In this document: piece after piece, positions 26,735 to 37,679 of the stretch
How positions within the stretch are numbered: the stretch's first letter is position 1
Layout: every line of letters starts with the position of its first letter
NCBI RefSeq assembly: GCF_003350925.1
Contig: NZ_KZ857175.1
Location: 62,001 to 126,000, forward strand
Direction: 5' to 3'
Origin: Dyella tabacisoli
GTDB lineage: Bacteria > Pseudomonadota > Gammaproteobacteria > Xanthomonadales > Rhodanobacteraceae
Length of the DNA stretch: 64,000 bases
Notes under the pieces: generated by a model
The model's database searches: none
What the model was told of the DNA's origin: nothing
What the model saw: only the letters and a program-made list of their open reading frames with translations
Program-made: the position numbers and the translations under genes

Positions 26735-27205
26735 TCAGCTTTCGATCTTGCTCAGAAGATATCGTTCGGCACCGATGTCTTTGACCAGGCTGAATTGCGT
26801 TTCCAGCCAGTCGATGTGCTCTTCTTCGTCGTGCAGGATGGTCTTGAACATGTCGCGGCTGACGTAGTCGGCCACGCCTTCGCTGTAAGCGATCGCATCG
26901 CGCAGATCTTTCACCGCTGCCATTTCCAGATCCAGATCGCCCTGGATGCACTCAAGCACGTTTTCGCCGATGCGCAATTTGCCGAGGTGCTGCAGGTTGG
27001 GCAGGCCATCGAGGAACAAAATGCGCTCGATCAGATGATCGGCGTGCTTCATTTCTTCGATCGACTCTTTGTATTCGTGCGCAGCCAGTTCGCCGTAACC
27101 CCAGTCCTTGAACATGCGGTAATGCAAGAAATACTGGTTGATCGCGGTCAGTTCGTTGTAGAGCACCTTGTTGAGGAACTCGATGACCTTGGCGTCGCCT
27201 TTCAT
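26735..27205 (-). CDS. bfr: Bacterioferritin (haem-binding)
   Basis: 156-residue 24-mer iron-storage protein. All di-iron ferroxidase ligands are at canonical positions: Glu18, Glu51, His54, Glu94, Glu127 and His130. Met52 is present for inter-subunit haem b. Start ATG 27205 ([12 protein letters not shown]) reproduces that numbering exactly. The downstream-in-chromosome bfd gene encodes its ferredoxin reductant, as in Pseudomonas. Confidence 0.97.
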   Translation of the reverse strand: MKGDAKVIEFLNKVLYNELTAINQYFLHYRMFKDWGYGELAAHEYKESIEEMKHADHLIERILFLDGLPNLQHLGKLRIGENVLECIQGDLDLEMAAVKDLRDAIAYSEGVADYVSRDMFKTILHDEEEHIDWLETQFSLVKDIGAERYLLSKIES

Positions 27206-27353
27206 GGCTGTCTCCGGCTGCAAATTATTAAGCCGTGACTATACGTACTCTTAAAGAGCTATGGCGAAACGCGAATAGGAGTGGTTTTCCGCTGCGCCAA
27301 GACGTTCGTGCATAAGCACCGAGCCATTGACGTCGAGCTGCCCTGGCGAAGGA

Positions 27354-27551
27354 TCAGGCGGTGAAGATCGGTAGCTGGTGAAGCACTTGGGCCACCGCTT
27401 TATCGAGCGTGGCGCGGGCCTCTTGTTCACAGCAGCCGCAGCAATCGGAGCAACCGGTGCGCGCCTGCAATTCGGCAAAGCTGTGCACCCCATCGGCCGC
27501 AACGCGGCGGATGTCATGGTCGGTGACGGCATTACATAGGCAGATATACAT
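27354..27551 (-). CDS. bfd: Bacterioferritin-associated ferredoxin
   Basis: 65-residue [2Fe-2S] protein that reduces the core of bacterioferritin and mobilises iron. Cysteines are CLC near the N-terminus (residues 4 and 6) and CSDCCGCC around 34-41. ATG 27551 lacks a recognisable Shine-Dalgarno, and a -10 hexamer ends only 7 bases before it, so its mRNA may be leaderless. A Fur-like box covers the promoter, consistent with induction under iron limitation, the known regulation of bfd. Confidence 0.93.
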   Translation of the reverse strand: MYICLCNAVTDHDIRRVAADGVHSFAELQARTGCSDCCGCCEQEARATLDKAVAQVLHQLPIFTA

Positions 27552-27558
27552 GGCGCGT

Positions 27559-27587
27559 ATAAGAACGCGAATGCGAATGATTGTCAA
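27559..27587 (-). promoter_or_regulatory. bfd promoter with overlapping Fur-like box
   Basis: On the minus strand TTGACA (27582-27587), a 17-base spacer and TCTTAT (27559-27564). The 19-bp stretch 27567-27585, read on the plus strand as GCGAAT-GCGAAT-GATTGTC, matches the Fur consensus hexamer array at 13 of 19 positions and fills the spacer. Confidence 0.6.
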
Positions 27588-27616
27588 CAATCGAGGGTCA
27601 AGGGTGATACACGCGT

Positions 27617-28180
27617 TCAGGCGGCGGCGCAATCCTTGCCCGGACCCGTTGCAAGCTCGGTATCGGCACTGCATGGATGGGGCAGGCCGCCCAATTCGAC
27701 GCACAACAGGGTTTCCACCAGCGGTGCGAATTGGCGCAGTGCGCGTTCGTAAACCTGGCGTTTGAAGTTGACCACATGTGCCGCCGGGTACCAGAAATCC
27801 ACCCAGCGCCAGATGTCGAACTCCGGCTTCTCGCAGGCATCGAGCCGCAAGGCGTCTTCGGTGCTGACCAGCCGCAGCAGAAACCACACCTGTTTCTGGC
27901 CAATGCACATGGGGCGCTGATGATGGCGGACATAACGATGGGGCAGCTTGTAGCGCAGCCAGCCTCGTGTGCTGGCAAGCACTTCGACATGCTGCGCGCC
28001 TAGCCCGGTTTCTTCTTCCAGCTCGCGATACATGGCTTCCAGCGGTGTTTCGTCACTACGCATGCCGCCCTGAGGAAACTGCCAGCCGTCACGATTGACA
28101 CGGCGCGCCCAGAATAGTTGACCGTCTGCGTTCAGCAGTACGATCCCCACATTCGGACGGTAGCCATCAACGTCGATCAT
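27617..28180 (-). CDS. rppH: RNA pyrophosphohydrolase RppH
   Basis: 187-residue Nudix enzyme that converts 5'-triphosphate RNA ends to monophosphate and so triggers decay. It starts [17 protein letters not shown], a family N-terminus; the Nudix box is [20 protein letters not shown]. The conserved [10 protein letters not shown] and [12 protein letters not shown] follow. It has a C-terminal extension of about 25 residues beyond the E. coli core. ATG 28180 is selected over upstream in-frame codons. Confidence 0.95.
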   Translation of the reverse strand: MIDVDGYRPNVGIVLLNADGQLFWARRVNRDGWQFPQGGMRSDETPLEAMYRELEEETGLGAQHVEVLASTRGWLRYKLPHRYVRHHQRPMCIGQKQVWFLLRLVSTEDALRLDACEKPEFDIWRWVDFWYPAAHVVNFKRQVYERALRQFAPLVETLLCVELGGLPHPCSADTELATGPGKDCAAA

Positions 28181-28281
28181 GTCGCCTCCTCGGGTACGTC
28201 GGCGCGGCATCATGCGGTGAGTGCGCCACTACCCGTTGCTGATTCAACCACAGCGCCCGAAGTGGCGGCAAGCCGGTGGAC

Positions 28282-28310
28282 TTGAACCGAAATGGCGGGA
28301 CGACTAAACT
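28282..28310 (+). promoter_or_regulatory. tRNA-Met promoter
   Basis: TTGAAC (28282-28287), an exact 17-base spacer and TAAACT (28305-28310), followed by the GC-rich discriminator gcgcggccc typical of stringently controlled stable-RNA promoters. Predicted transcription start lies about 45 bases before the tRNA. Confidence 0.7.
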
Positions 28311-28361
28311 GCGCGGCCCTCGACCGAATCAGATGCGATTTGGTTCGATGCAGGTTTCCGT

Positions 28362-28438
28362 GGCTAGGTAGCTCAGCTGGTCAGAGCGCGGCACTCATAA
28401 TGCTGAGGTCGGCGGTTCGATCCCGCCTCTAGCCACCA
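28362..28438 (+). tRNA. tRNA-Met (CAU), elongator type
   Basis: 77 nt including an encoded CCA. Acceptor stem GGCTAGG/TCTAGCC with one G-U; D-arm GCTCAGCTGGTCAGAGC; anticodon stem CGGCA/TGCTG around loop CTCATAA with anticodon CAT; T-arm GGCGGTTCGATCCCGCC. The paired first acceptor position and loop sequence match elongator rather than initiator tRNA-Met. A CAU tRNA modified to lysidine (Ile2) cannot be excluded by sequence alone but is less likely. Confidence 0.95.
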
Positions 28439-28548
28439 TTTCTCTTTAGATTCTGTCCCAAGCGTTTCGGCATGTGCCGCTACGCTGGCCGGCTAGTGAC
28501 GTTGTCGAGCCGGCCGATGGCCGATCCGCGCTTAACCGGGGTGACGGT

Positions 28549-28911
28549 ATGCATATCTTCAAGGTTTTCCAGATCGAGGCTGCCCATCGGCTGCCTAACG
28601 TGCCGGCGGGGCATAAGTGCGCGCGATTGCATGGGCACTCGTTTCGCATCGAAATCCATGTTCGCGGCGAGCCGGATCCCAAACTCGGCTGGGTGATGGA
28701 CTTTGCGGACGTCAAGACAGCCTTTGCGCCGCTCTACGATCAGCTCGATCATCATTACCTCAATGACATCGACGGGTTGGACAATCCCACCAGCGAAATG
28801 CTGGCGCGCTGGATCTGGCGGCGCCTGGAGCCGGGCTTGCCGGGTCTGGACAAAGTGGTCGTGCATGAGACCTGCACGTCGGGCGCGAGCTGCAGCCGGG
28901 ATAGCTTTTGA
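28549..28911 (+). CDS. queD: 6-carboxytetrahydropterin synthase QueD
   Basis: 120-residue PTPS/QueD-fold enzyme in queuosine and preQ0 synthesis. The zinc-binding His are His13 (EAAHRLP) and the pair in LHGHSFR, with the catalytic Cys24 in HKCARLHGH. The C-terminal [10 protein letters not shown] is also conserved. Starts at ATG 28549, about 110 bases after the tRNA; no preQ1 riboswitch-like aptamer was recognised in that gap. Confidence 0.93.
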   Translation: MHIFKVFQIEAAHRLPNVPAGHKCARLHGHSFRIEIHVRGEPDPKLGWVMDFADVKTAFAPLYDQLDHHYLNDIDGLDNPTSEMLARWIWRRLEPGLPGLDKVVVHETCTSGASCSRDSF

Positions 28912-28997
28912 CGCATTGCAGAATCATGACAAATTTGTTTAATCAATTGTCTTGTATGAATTTTTCTTGAATGTTTCCCACGTCAGAAAAAAATATA

Positions 28998-29025
28998 TTG
29001 CATTGCACAAAAAAACTGCTAGGCT
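28998..29025 (+). promoter_or_regulatory. Candidate phasin promoter with TGC-rich operator
   Basis: TTGCAT (28998-29003), a 16-base spacer and TAGGCT (29020-29025) in an unusually A/T-rich stretch. TGCATTGCA at 28999-29007 overlaps the -35 and resembles the TGC-rich boxes bound by the PhaR repressor in front of phasin genes. Confidence 0.45.
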
Positions 29026-29065
29026 TTACTCCACCAAACCCACTCCCGTTCGAGGGACTAAAGCC

Positions 29066-29458
29066 ATGACGCAGCAAATCAACTCCCAAGTTTTTGCCTA
29101 CACCAAGCAGTTGACCGACAGCGCTTTCAAGGCGCAGTCCCTGGTTCTGAAGAGCCTGGAGAAGTTCGCCGAGCTGCAGCTCAGCGCGCTGGAGAAGCAG
29201 GGCCAGGCCACCACTCATTTCATCACCGAAGCGCTGGAAACCCGTGACGCTGACGGTCTGCGCAGCTTGTGGGAAAAGGGCGCCAGCCTGAACCGCGAGA
29301 ACGCTGAGCGCGCTGTCGCCGTGACCCAGGAAATCATCGCGGTGACCCAGAAGACGGCCGAGTCGCTCAATGCGCTCGCCCAGGAACAGCAGCAGGCTGC
29401 CAACGATGCCGTTGCTGCGCCGGCTGCTGCAGCAAAGAAGGCTGCTGCCGCTAAGTAA
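29066..29458 (+). CDS. Phasin-family granule protein
   Basis: 130-residue phasin-domain protein. A mostly helical amphipathic body (residues 1-110) shows the family pattern in YTKQLTDSAFKAQSLVLKSL and LETRDADGL. The tail is A/K-rich (APAAAAKKAAAAK). Phasins coat polyhydroxyalkanoate granules. No phaC or phaR lies in this window, so the granule role is inferred from family. GAGGGA precedes ATG 29066; a strong terminator follows, making it monocistronic. Confidence 0.85.
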   Translation: MTQQINSQVFAYTKQLTDSAFKAQSLVLKSLEKFAELQLSALEKQGQATTHFITEALETRDADGLRSLWEKGASLNRENAERAVAVTQEIIAVTQKTAESLNALAQEQQQAANDAVAAPAAAAKKAAAAK

Positions 29459-29504
29459 TCGCTCAAATCATCGAGCTATATCGCGACTTCAACGGTTGCG
29501 AGCA

Positions 29505-29530
29505 GGGCCGGACTTACGTCCGGCCCTTTT
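29505..29530 (+). terminator. Rho-independent terminator of the phasin gene
   Basis: Perfect 9-bp stem GGGCCGGAC / GTCCGGCCC with a TTAC loop, followed by TTTT. Confidence 0.9.
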
Positions 29531-29611
29531 CTTTGGCCGCTCTTGCGGCCGGGTGTCTCGTCTTCAGTGATTTTGTGGCTTAACGGGACAAGATGTCGCA
29601 GTTGCTTCGGC

Positions 29612-29641
29612 TTGTCGCTCCAGCGGCCCCACTGATATACT
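29612..29641 (+). promoter_or_regulatory. Candidate atp operon promoter
   Basis: TTGTCG (29612-29617), an 18-base spacer and TATACT (29636-29641) preceded by TG as an extended -10. It lies 70 bases before atpI and is the best promoter-like sequence in the 180-base gap. Confidence 0.55.
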
Positions 29642-29710
29642 TTTTGGGATTGGACCGTGGCCCGTTGCTTGAATGGTGCCGCCTAGTGCGAAACCGCGCG
29701 GGAGCTTCAC

Positions 29711-30076
29711 GTGCTCAATAGTCTTGCCTCTGGGCGTCGTCTTGCATTGCGCATTATCTTGCTGCAATTGTCCATGGCGGCTCTGCTGGGCCTCGTCTTC
29801 CTGACGCAAGGACGCCGCGAAGCACTAGCGGCCTTTGCGGGCGCCGCAATTGTGGCGCTGGGTACCGCGCTGCTGGCTGCGCGTACGTTCTCCGGATTGG
29901 GCGGTGCTGGCTTGACGATGGGTCGCTTGATGTCGGGTATGGTCTTGAAATGGATGGCGATCCTCGGGGGACTGGTCGCTATCCTGGGTCAATTCAAATT
30001 GCCGCCGCTAGCTGCCATAACGGGGCTGGTGGCTGCTTACGCAATAAATCTGCTGGCATTTAGATTCAAGGGTTGA
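29711..30076 (+). CDS. atpI: ATP synthase subunit I
   Basis: 121-residue protein with four hydrophobic helices (LLQLSMAALLGLVFL, AFAGAAIVALGTALLA, LKWMAILGGLVAIL, LAAITGLVAAYAINLLAF). It is the first gene of the atp operon. AtpI helps assemble the c-ring and is not essential for catalysis. GTG start at 29711. Three bases separate it from atpB. Confidence 0.88.
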   Translation: MLNSLASGRRLALRIILLQLSMAALLGLVFLTQGRREALAAFAGAAIVALGTALLAARTFSGLGGAGLTMGRLMSGMVLKWMAILGGLVAILGQFKLPPLAAITGLVAAYAINLLAFRFKG

Positions 30077-31253
<1,177 letters not shown>

Positions 31254-31363
31254 TCGGTATCGATGGTCTGTAAAGGCCAATCGAAGCAGATTCGTGTCAT
31301 CGCAGCCGTCAAACGTTGCGATGACAAGCAGGTTCACCGCGTTCGGGAGTTATTGGAAAGCTC

Positions 31364-31834
31364 ATGAATATTAATCTGACTTTCCTGGGCCAGATGGTGT
31401 CATTCGCCATCTTGGTCTGGTTCACCACCAAGTTCATTTGGCCGCAGCTCAATCACGCGATTGAAGAGCGGCAGAAGAAAGTCGCCGAAGGTCTGGCGGC
31501 TGCCGAGCGCGCGCGCGCCGAACTGAAAGATGCCGATGCCAAAGTGGCGGTCGAGATCAAGCAGGCTCGCCAGCAGGCAACCGAGATCATCGATAAAGCG
31601 CAGCAGCAGGCCAACCAGATTGTCGACAAGGCTCGTGCCGATGCCGTCGCCGAGGCGGTTCGCCTGAAGGCCGCCGCCGCCGATGACATCGTCAGCATGC
31701 AGCAGCGCGCTCGCGAAGAGCTGCGTGGCTGGGTGGGGCGTTTGGCGGTGCAGGGCGCCGAGAAAATCGTGCAGCGTGAAATCGACGTGTCGGCCCACAA
31801 GGCCATGCTCGACCAGCTCGCCGCCGAGATCTAA
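31364..31834 (+). CDS. atpF: F0F1 ATP synthase subunit b
   Basis: 156-residue peripheral-stalk subunit. An N-terminal membrane helix ([25 protein letters not shown]) is followed by a long charged right-handed coiled coil (residues 30-150). There is a single b gene, no b' copy. Confidence 0.96.
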   Translation: MNINLTFLGQMVSFAILVWFTTKFIWPQLNHAIEERQKKVAEGLAAAERARAELKDADAKVAVEIKQARQQATEIIDKAQQQANQIVDKARADAVAEAVRLKAAAADDIVSMQQRAREELRGWVGRLAVQGAEKIVQREIDVSAHKAMLDQLAAEI

Positions 31835-31837
31835 GCC

Positions 31838-32371
31838 ATGGCCCAGGCAATCACTCTCGCCCGTCCGTATGCGCGTGCCGCGTTCGAGCTGGCTCATGCG
31901 GCCGGCGCACTCAGTGCCTGGTCGCAGGCGCTGGTCTTTGCCGCCGAGGTGGCAAAGGATTCGCGCGTTGCCGGTCTCGGCAACGATCCACGCGTGCTGC
32001 CGGCACAGTTGGTCGCGCTGCATTTGCCGCAGGGCATGGCCAGCGACGCACCGTTTGCCAAGTTTCTCGGCGAAGTAGCCGAGCATCGCCGCATGGCTTT
32101 GCTGCCGGAAGTGGCTGCCCTGTACGAAACCTATAAGCGCGAGTCGGAATCGCAGTTGTTGGTCAAGGTGACCAGTGCGATGGCGTTGGACACAGCGCAA
32201 ACCGAACTGTTGAAAACCTCGTTGAAGCGTCGCTTCAAGCGCGAGATCGAGCTGGAAACCCAGGTCGATGCCTCGCTGCTGGGCGGCGTGGTGATCGATA
32301 CCGGCAGCGAAGTGATCGATGGCTCCGCACGCGGACGTCTGACGCGGCTTGCCAGCGCGCTGACCCACTGA
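31838..32371 (+). CDS. atpH: F0F1 ATP synthase subunit delta
   Basis: 177-residue stalk subunit (OSCP homologue). N-terminal six-helix domain starting ITLARPYARAAFELA; the C-terminal family signature is LLGGVVIDTGSEVIDGSARGRL. Three bases after atpF. Confidence 0.96.
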   Translation: MAQAITLARPYARAAFELAHAAGALSAWSQALVFAAEVAKDSRVAGLGNDPRVLPAQLVALHLPQGMASDAPFAKFLGEVAEHRRMALLPEVAALYETYKRESESQLLVKVTSAMALDTAQTELLKTSLKRRFKREIELETQVDASLLGGVVIDTGSEVIDGSARGRLTRLASALTH

Positions 32372-32432
32372 CACAAGATTTAAAAATCATCGGGTGCCGT
32401 TGAATACGGCGCGAACCCAAGGATAACGACCT

Positions 32433-33983
<1,551 letters not shown>

Positions 33984-34075
33984 TAGCACAAGGTGTGCGG
34001 CCGTCCTGTCGGGCGGTCGTACAGCACTCCGGGCCATGAGCCTGGATCGCAAAAACCCCAAAGGGTGAGGCAGAC

Positions 34076-35005
34076 GTGGCAAGCGGACGCGAAATCAAAA
34101 CCAAGATCAAGAGCACGCAGAACATGCGCAAAGTCACGCGCGCGCTCGAAATGGTCTCGGCCTCGAAGATCCGCAAAGCGCAGGATCTGATGAAGGCCTC
34201 GCGCCCGTATGCGCGGCAGATGCGCAAAGTGATTGCGCACGTGGCGCAGGCCAGTACCGATTTCAGCCATCCGTTCCTGCAGGAGCGCGAGAAGGTCGCG
34301 CGCGTGGGCTATGTGGTGGTGACCACCGATCGCGGTCTCTGCGGCGGCCTTAACTCCAATCTGCTGCGTCGCCTGTTGCCGGCGATCCGCGAATGGCAGG
34401 ACAAGGGCGTTGAAGTCGATGTGCTGGCCGTCGGTCAGAAAGCAGTGCAGTTTTTTCGCCGCATCAAGGGCGTCAATCTGATCGGCAGCGTGACCCACTT
34501 GGGCGAAAAGCCGAAGCTGGAGCAGTTGATCGGCGTGATTAAAGTCGTATTGGACGCCTATACGGCGAACAAGCTCGACCGCGTGTTCCTGGCCTATAAC
34601 GACTTCGTCAACACGATGACGCAGAAGCCGACGGTCGAGGCGTTGCTGCCGCTGCCGCTGGTGGCCTCCGAGATGGCCGCCGCCAGCGACAAGAGCGAAA
34701 GCACGCCGAACTGGCCGGTGGCCGGTCTCAAGCTTGAGCAGACCCACGATTGGGACTACATCTACGAGCCGGATGCCGCGACCGTATTGGAGTACGTGCT
34801 GGGTCGTTACATCGAATCGGTCGTGTATCAGGCTGTGCTGGAAAATCTCGCCAGCGAGCATGCCGCACGCATGGTGGCGATGAAGAGCGCGTCCGATAAC
34901 GCGAACAAGGTGATTGGCGAATTGACGCTGGTTTACAACAAGGCGCGTCAGGCGGCGATCACCCAGGAAATTTCCGAAATCGTCGGCGGTGCGGCAGCGG
35001 TATGA
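34076..35005 (+). CDS. atpG: F0F1 ATP synthase subunit gamma
   Basis: 309-residue central-stalk subunit with conserved N-terminal coiled coil ([19 protein letters not shown]), [11 protein letters not shown], and C-terminal [22 protein letters not shown]. It is about 20 residues longer than E. coli gamma because of an insert around residues 200-225 ([15 protein letters not shown]), a region that is variable in the family. GTG 34076 follows a strong AAGGGTGAGG site. Confidence 0.96.
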   Translation: MASGREIKTKIKSTQNMRKVTRALEMVSASKIRKAQDLMKASRPYARQMRKVIAHVAQASTDFSHPFLQEREKVARVGYVVVTTDRGLCGGLNSNLLRRLLPAIREWQDKGVEVDVLAVGQKAVQFFRRIKGVNLIGSVTHLGEKPKLEQLIGVIKVVLDAYTANKLDRVFLAYNDFVNTMTQKPTVEALLPLPLVASEMAAASDKSESTPNWPVAGLKLEQTHDWDYIYEPDAATVLEYVLGRYIESVVYQAVLENLASEHAARMVAMKSASDNANKVIGELTLVYNKARQAAITQEISEIVGGAAAV

Positions 35006-35007
35006 GT

Positions 35008-35062
35008 GCGATCGTCCGTGATCGCGAAAATCAAGAAGCAACCATCCGTGGTTGCACTTTTT
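35008..35062 (+). other. Double hairpin between atpG and atpD
   Basis: Hairpin 1 pairs GCGATC (35008-35013) with GATCGC (35020-35025). Hairpin 2 pairs GCAACCA (35038-35044) with TGGTTGC (35049-35055) around a TCCG tetraloop and is followed by ACTTTTT, so it looks like an intrinsic terminator or RNA-processing site inside the operon. Confidence 0.6.
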
Positions 35063-35103
35063 AATTGCAGAGCGACGCTAAAGCGGCGCTGAAACGAACC
35101 TAA

Positions 35104-36537
<1,434 letters not shown>

Positions 36538-36556
36538 TCGAGCTTAGGAGAACATC

Positions 36557-36589
36557 GGGAATCGCACTGAAATCGTGCATTTGATTCCC
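36557..36589 (+). other. Nested hairpin between atpD and atpC
   Basis: GGGAATC (36557-36563) pairs with GATTCCC (36583-36589), enclosing GCAC/GTGC, and is followed by CGGTTTTCC. A possible attenuator or processing site that would lower epsilon synthesis. Confidence 0.45.
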
Positions 36590-36633
36590 GGTTTTCCGCT
36601 CCCCATTCCTGTCGAGCCAAGCGAGACAAAGTT

Positions 36634-37059
36634 ATGACCCATACCCTCCGTGTCGACATCGTTAGTGCCGAAGCCGAGATTTTTCACGGCGAAGCGACCT
36701 TGGTCGTCGCCACCGGCGAAGTGGGTGAGCTGGGCATTGCGCCGCGCCACGCGCCGTTAATTACCCGCCTCAAGCCCGGTCACGTCGATGTCGTGCTGGC
36801 TAACGGCGAGCGTCAGCAGTTCTGGGTTTCCGGCGGCATTCTGGAAGTGCAGCCGCAGGTCGTCACGGTACTGGCCGACACTGCTGCCCGTGCTTCCGAT
36901 CTGGACGAAGCCGCCGCGCAGCGTGCCAAGCAAGAGGCCGAAGACGCCTTGACCAATCGCACCGATGTGGTTGAGATCGCCGAGGCACAAGCCAAGCTGG
37001 CCCAGGCATTGACTCAGCTACAGGCGCTGGAACGTCTGCGCAAGAACCTCAAGCACTGA
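36634..37059 (+). CDS. atpC: F0F1 ATP synthase subunit epsilon
   Basis: 141-residue rotor subunit. N-terminal beta-sandwich ([32 protein letters not shown]) and C-terminal helical hairpin that can inhibit ATP hydrolysis. Last gene of the operon; a strong terminator follows. Confidence 0.96.
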   Translation: MTHTLRVDIVSAEAEIFHGEATLVVATGEVGELGIAPRHAPLITRLKPGHVDVVLANGERQQFWVSGGILEVQPQVVTVLADTAARASDLDEAAAQRAKQEAEDALTNRTDVVEIAEAQAKLAQALTQLQALERLRKNLKH

Positions 37060-37082
37060 TATTGCATCGATCTTGTTTCAAC

Positions 37083-37110
37083 AAAAACGCCGGCTTATGC
37101 CGGCGTTTTT
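37083..37110. terminator. Bidirectional terminator after atpC
   Basis: AAAAACGCCGGC - TTAT - GCCGGCGTTTTT, a perfect 12-bp palindromic stem with A and T tracts on both sides. It serves the atp operon on the plus strand and the convergent lipoprotein gene on the minus strand. Confidence 0.92.
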
Positions 37111-37151
37111 GCGTTACAACGGTATAGACAGGCGCTTAGGTCGCAACAGGC

Positions 37152-37565
37152 TCAATTGCCCTTGACCGGAAAGGTCTCGGCATTGCCAGCGGGTTGTGAG
37201 GCTGGTTTCACCGGCTGGTTTGCCGGCGTACGGCTCGATGCGGGTAGCTTGGCGCCGCACTTGTAAACGCCCCACGGTTGCGAGCCTTCCGCGGGTTCGC
37301 TCAGTGGTTTGATGGTATCGGCGTTCATCTTGGCCGCTTCATTGCGGGCCATGACTTCAAGCTCGTCGCGTACCGTGATGTCGTTGCGATTGACTGGGCC
37401 GACGCGACTGGCCACCGATACCGTGACCTTGCCAAGGTCCTGGCAAGACGACACGTCGCCATTCCAGGCCGTACGCACGCCCTTGGCCGCATCGTCGAGA
37501 GTGATGCCCCAGGTGCACGCGCCGAGCAATAGGGTGGGAACGAGCAGCAGCAGGGTCTTGCGCAT
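37152..37565 (-). CDS. DUF4156-like outer-envelope lipoprotein
   Basis: 137 residues with a lipoprotein signal peptide (MRKTLLLLVPTLLLGAC; lipobox LGAC, Cys17 lipidated). The mature part has two further cysteines, in SSCQDLGKV and VYKCGAK, and RDELEVMARNEAAKMNADTI. This pattern resembles DUF4156 lipoproteins such as YjeI. A disordered Pro/Ala tail follows. Function unknown. Confidence 0.7.
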   Translation of the reverse strand: MRKTLLLLVPTLLLGACTWGITLDDAAKGVRTAWNGDVSSCQDLGKVTVSVASRVGPVNRNDITVRDELEVMARNEAAKMNADTIKPLSEPAEGSQPWGVYKCGAKLPASSRTPANQPVKPASQPAGNAETFPVKGN

Positions 37566-37600
37566 GAATAGCTCCGCTATGGATACATGGAAAGGCTGAT

Positions 37601-37634
37601 AAAAAAAGGCCGGGCCGTTGCCCGCCCGGCCTTT
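37601..37634 (-). terminator. Terminator of the M16 peptidase gene
   Basis: On the minus strand AAAGGCCGGG and CCCGGCCTTT form a 10-bp stem around a 10-base loop, ending in a run of seven T (plus-strand A-run 37601-37607). Confidence 0.88.
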
Positions 37635-37679
37635 ATCCTAACGCGGGGACGTGAATACGTCCCGAGTGCGGGGCGTCAC

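Noticed and set aside
28439-28548. preQ1 riboswitch in front of queD
   Set aside because: No C-rich loop plus A-rich tail pseudoknot pattern was found, and the gap is partly the tRNA 3' flank.
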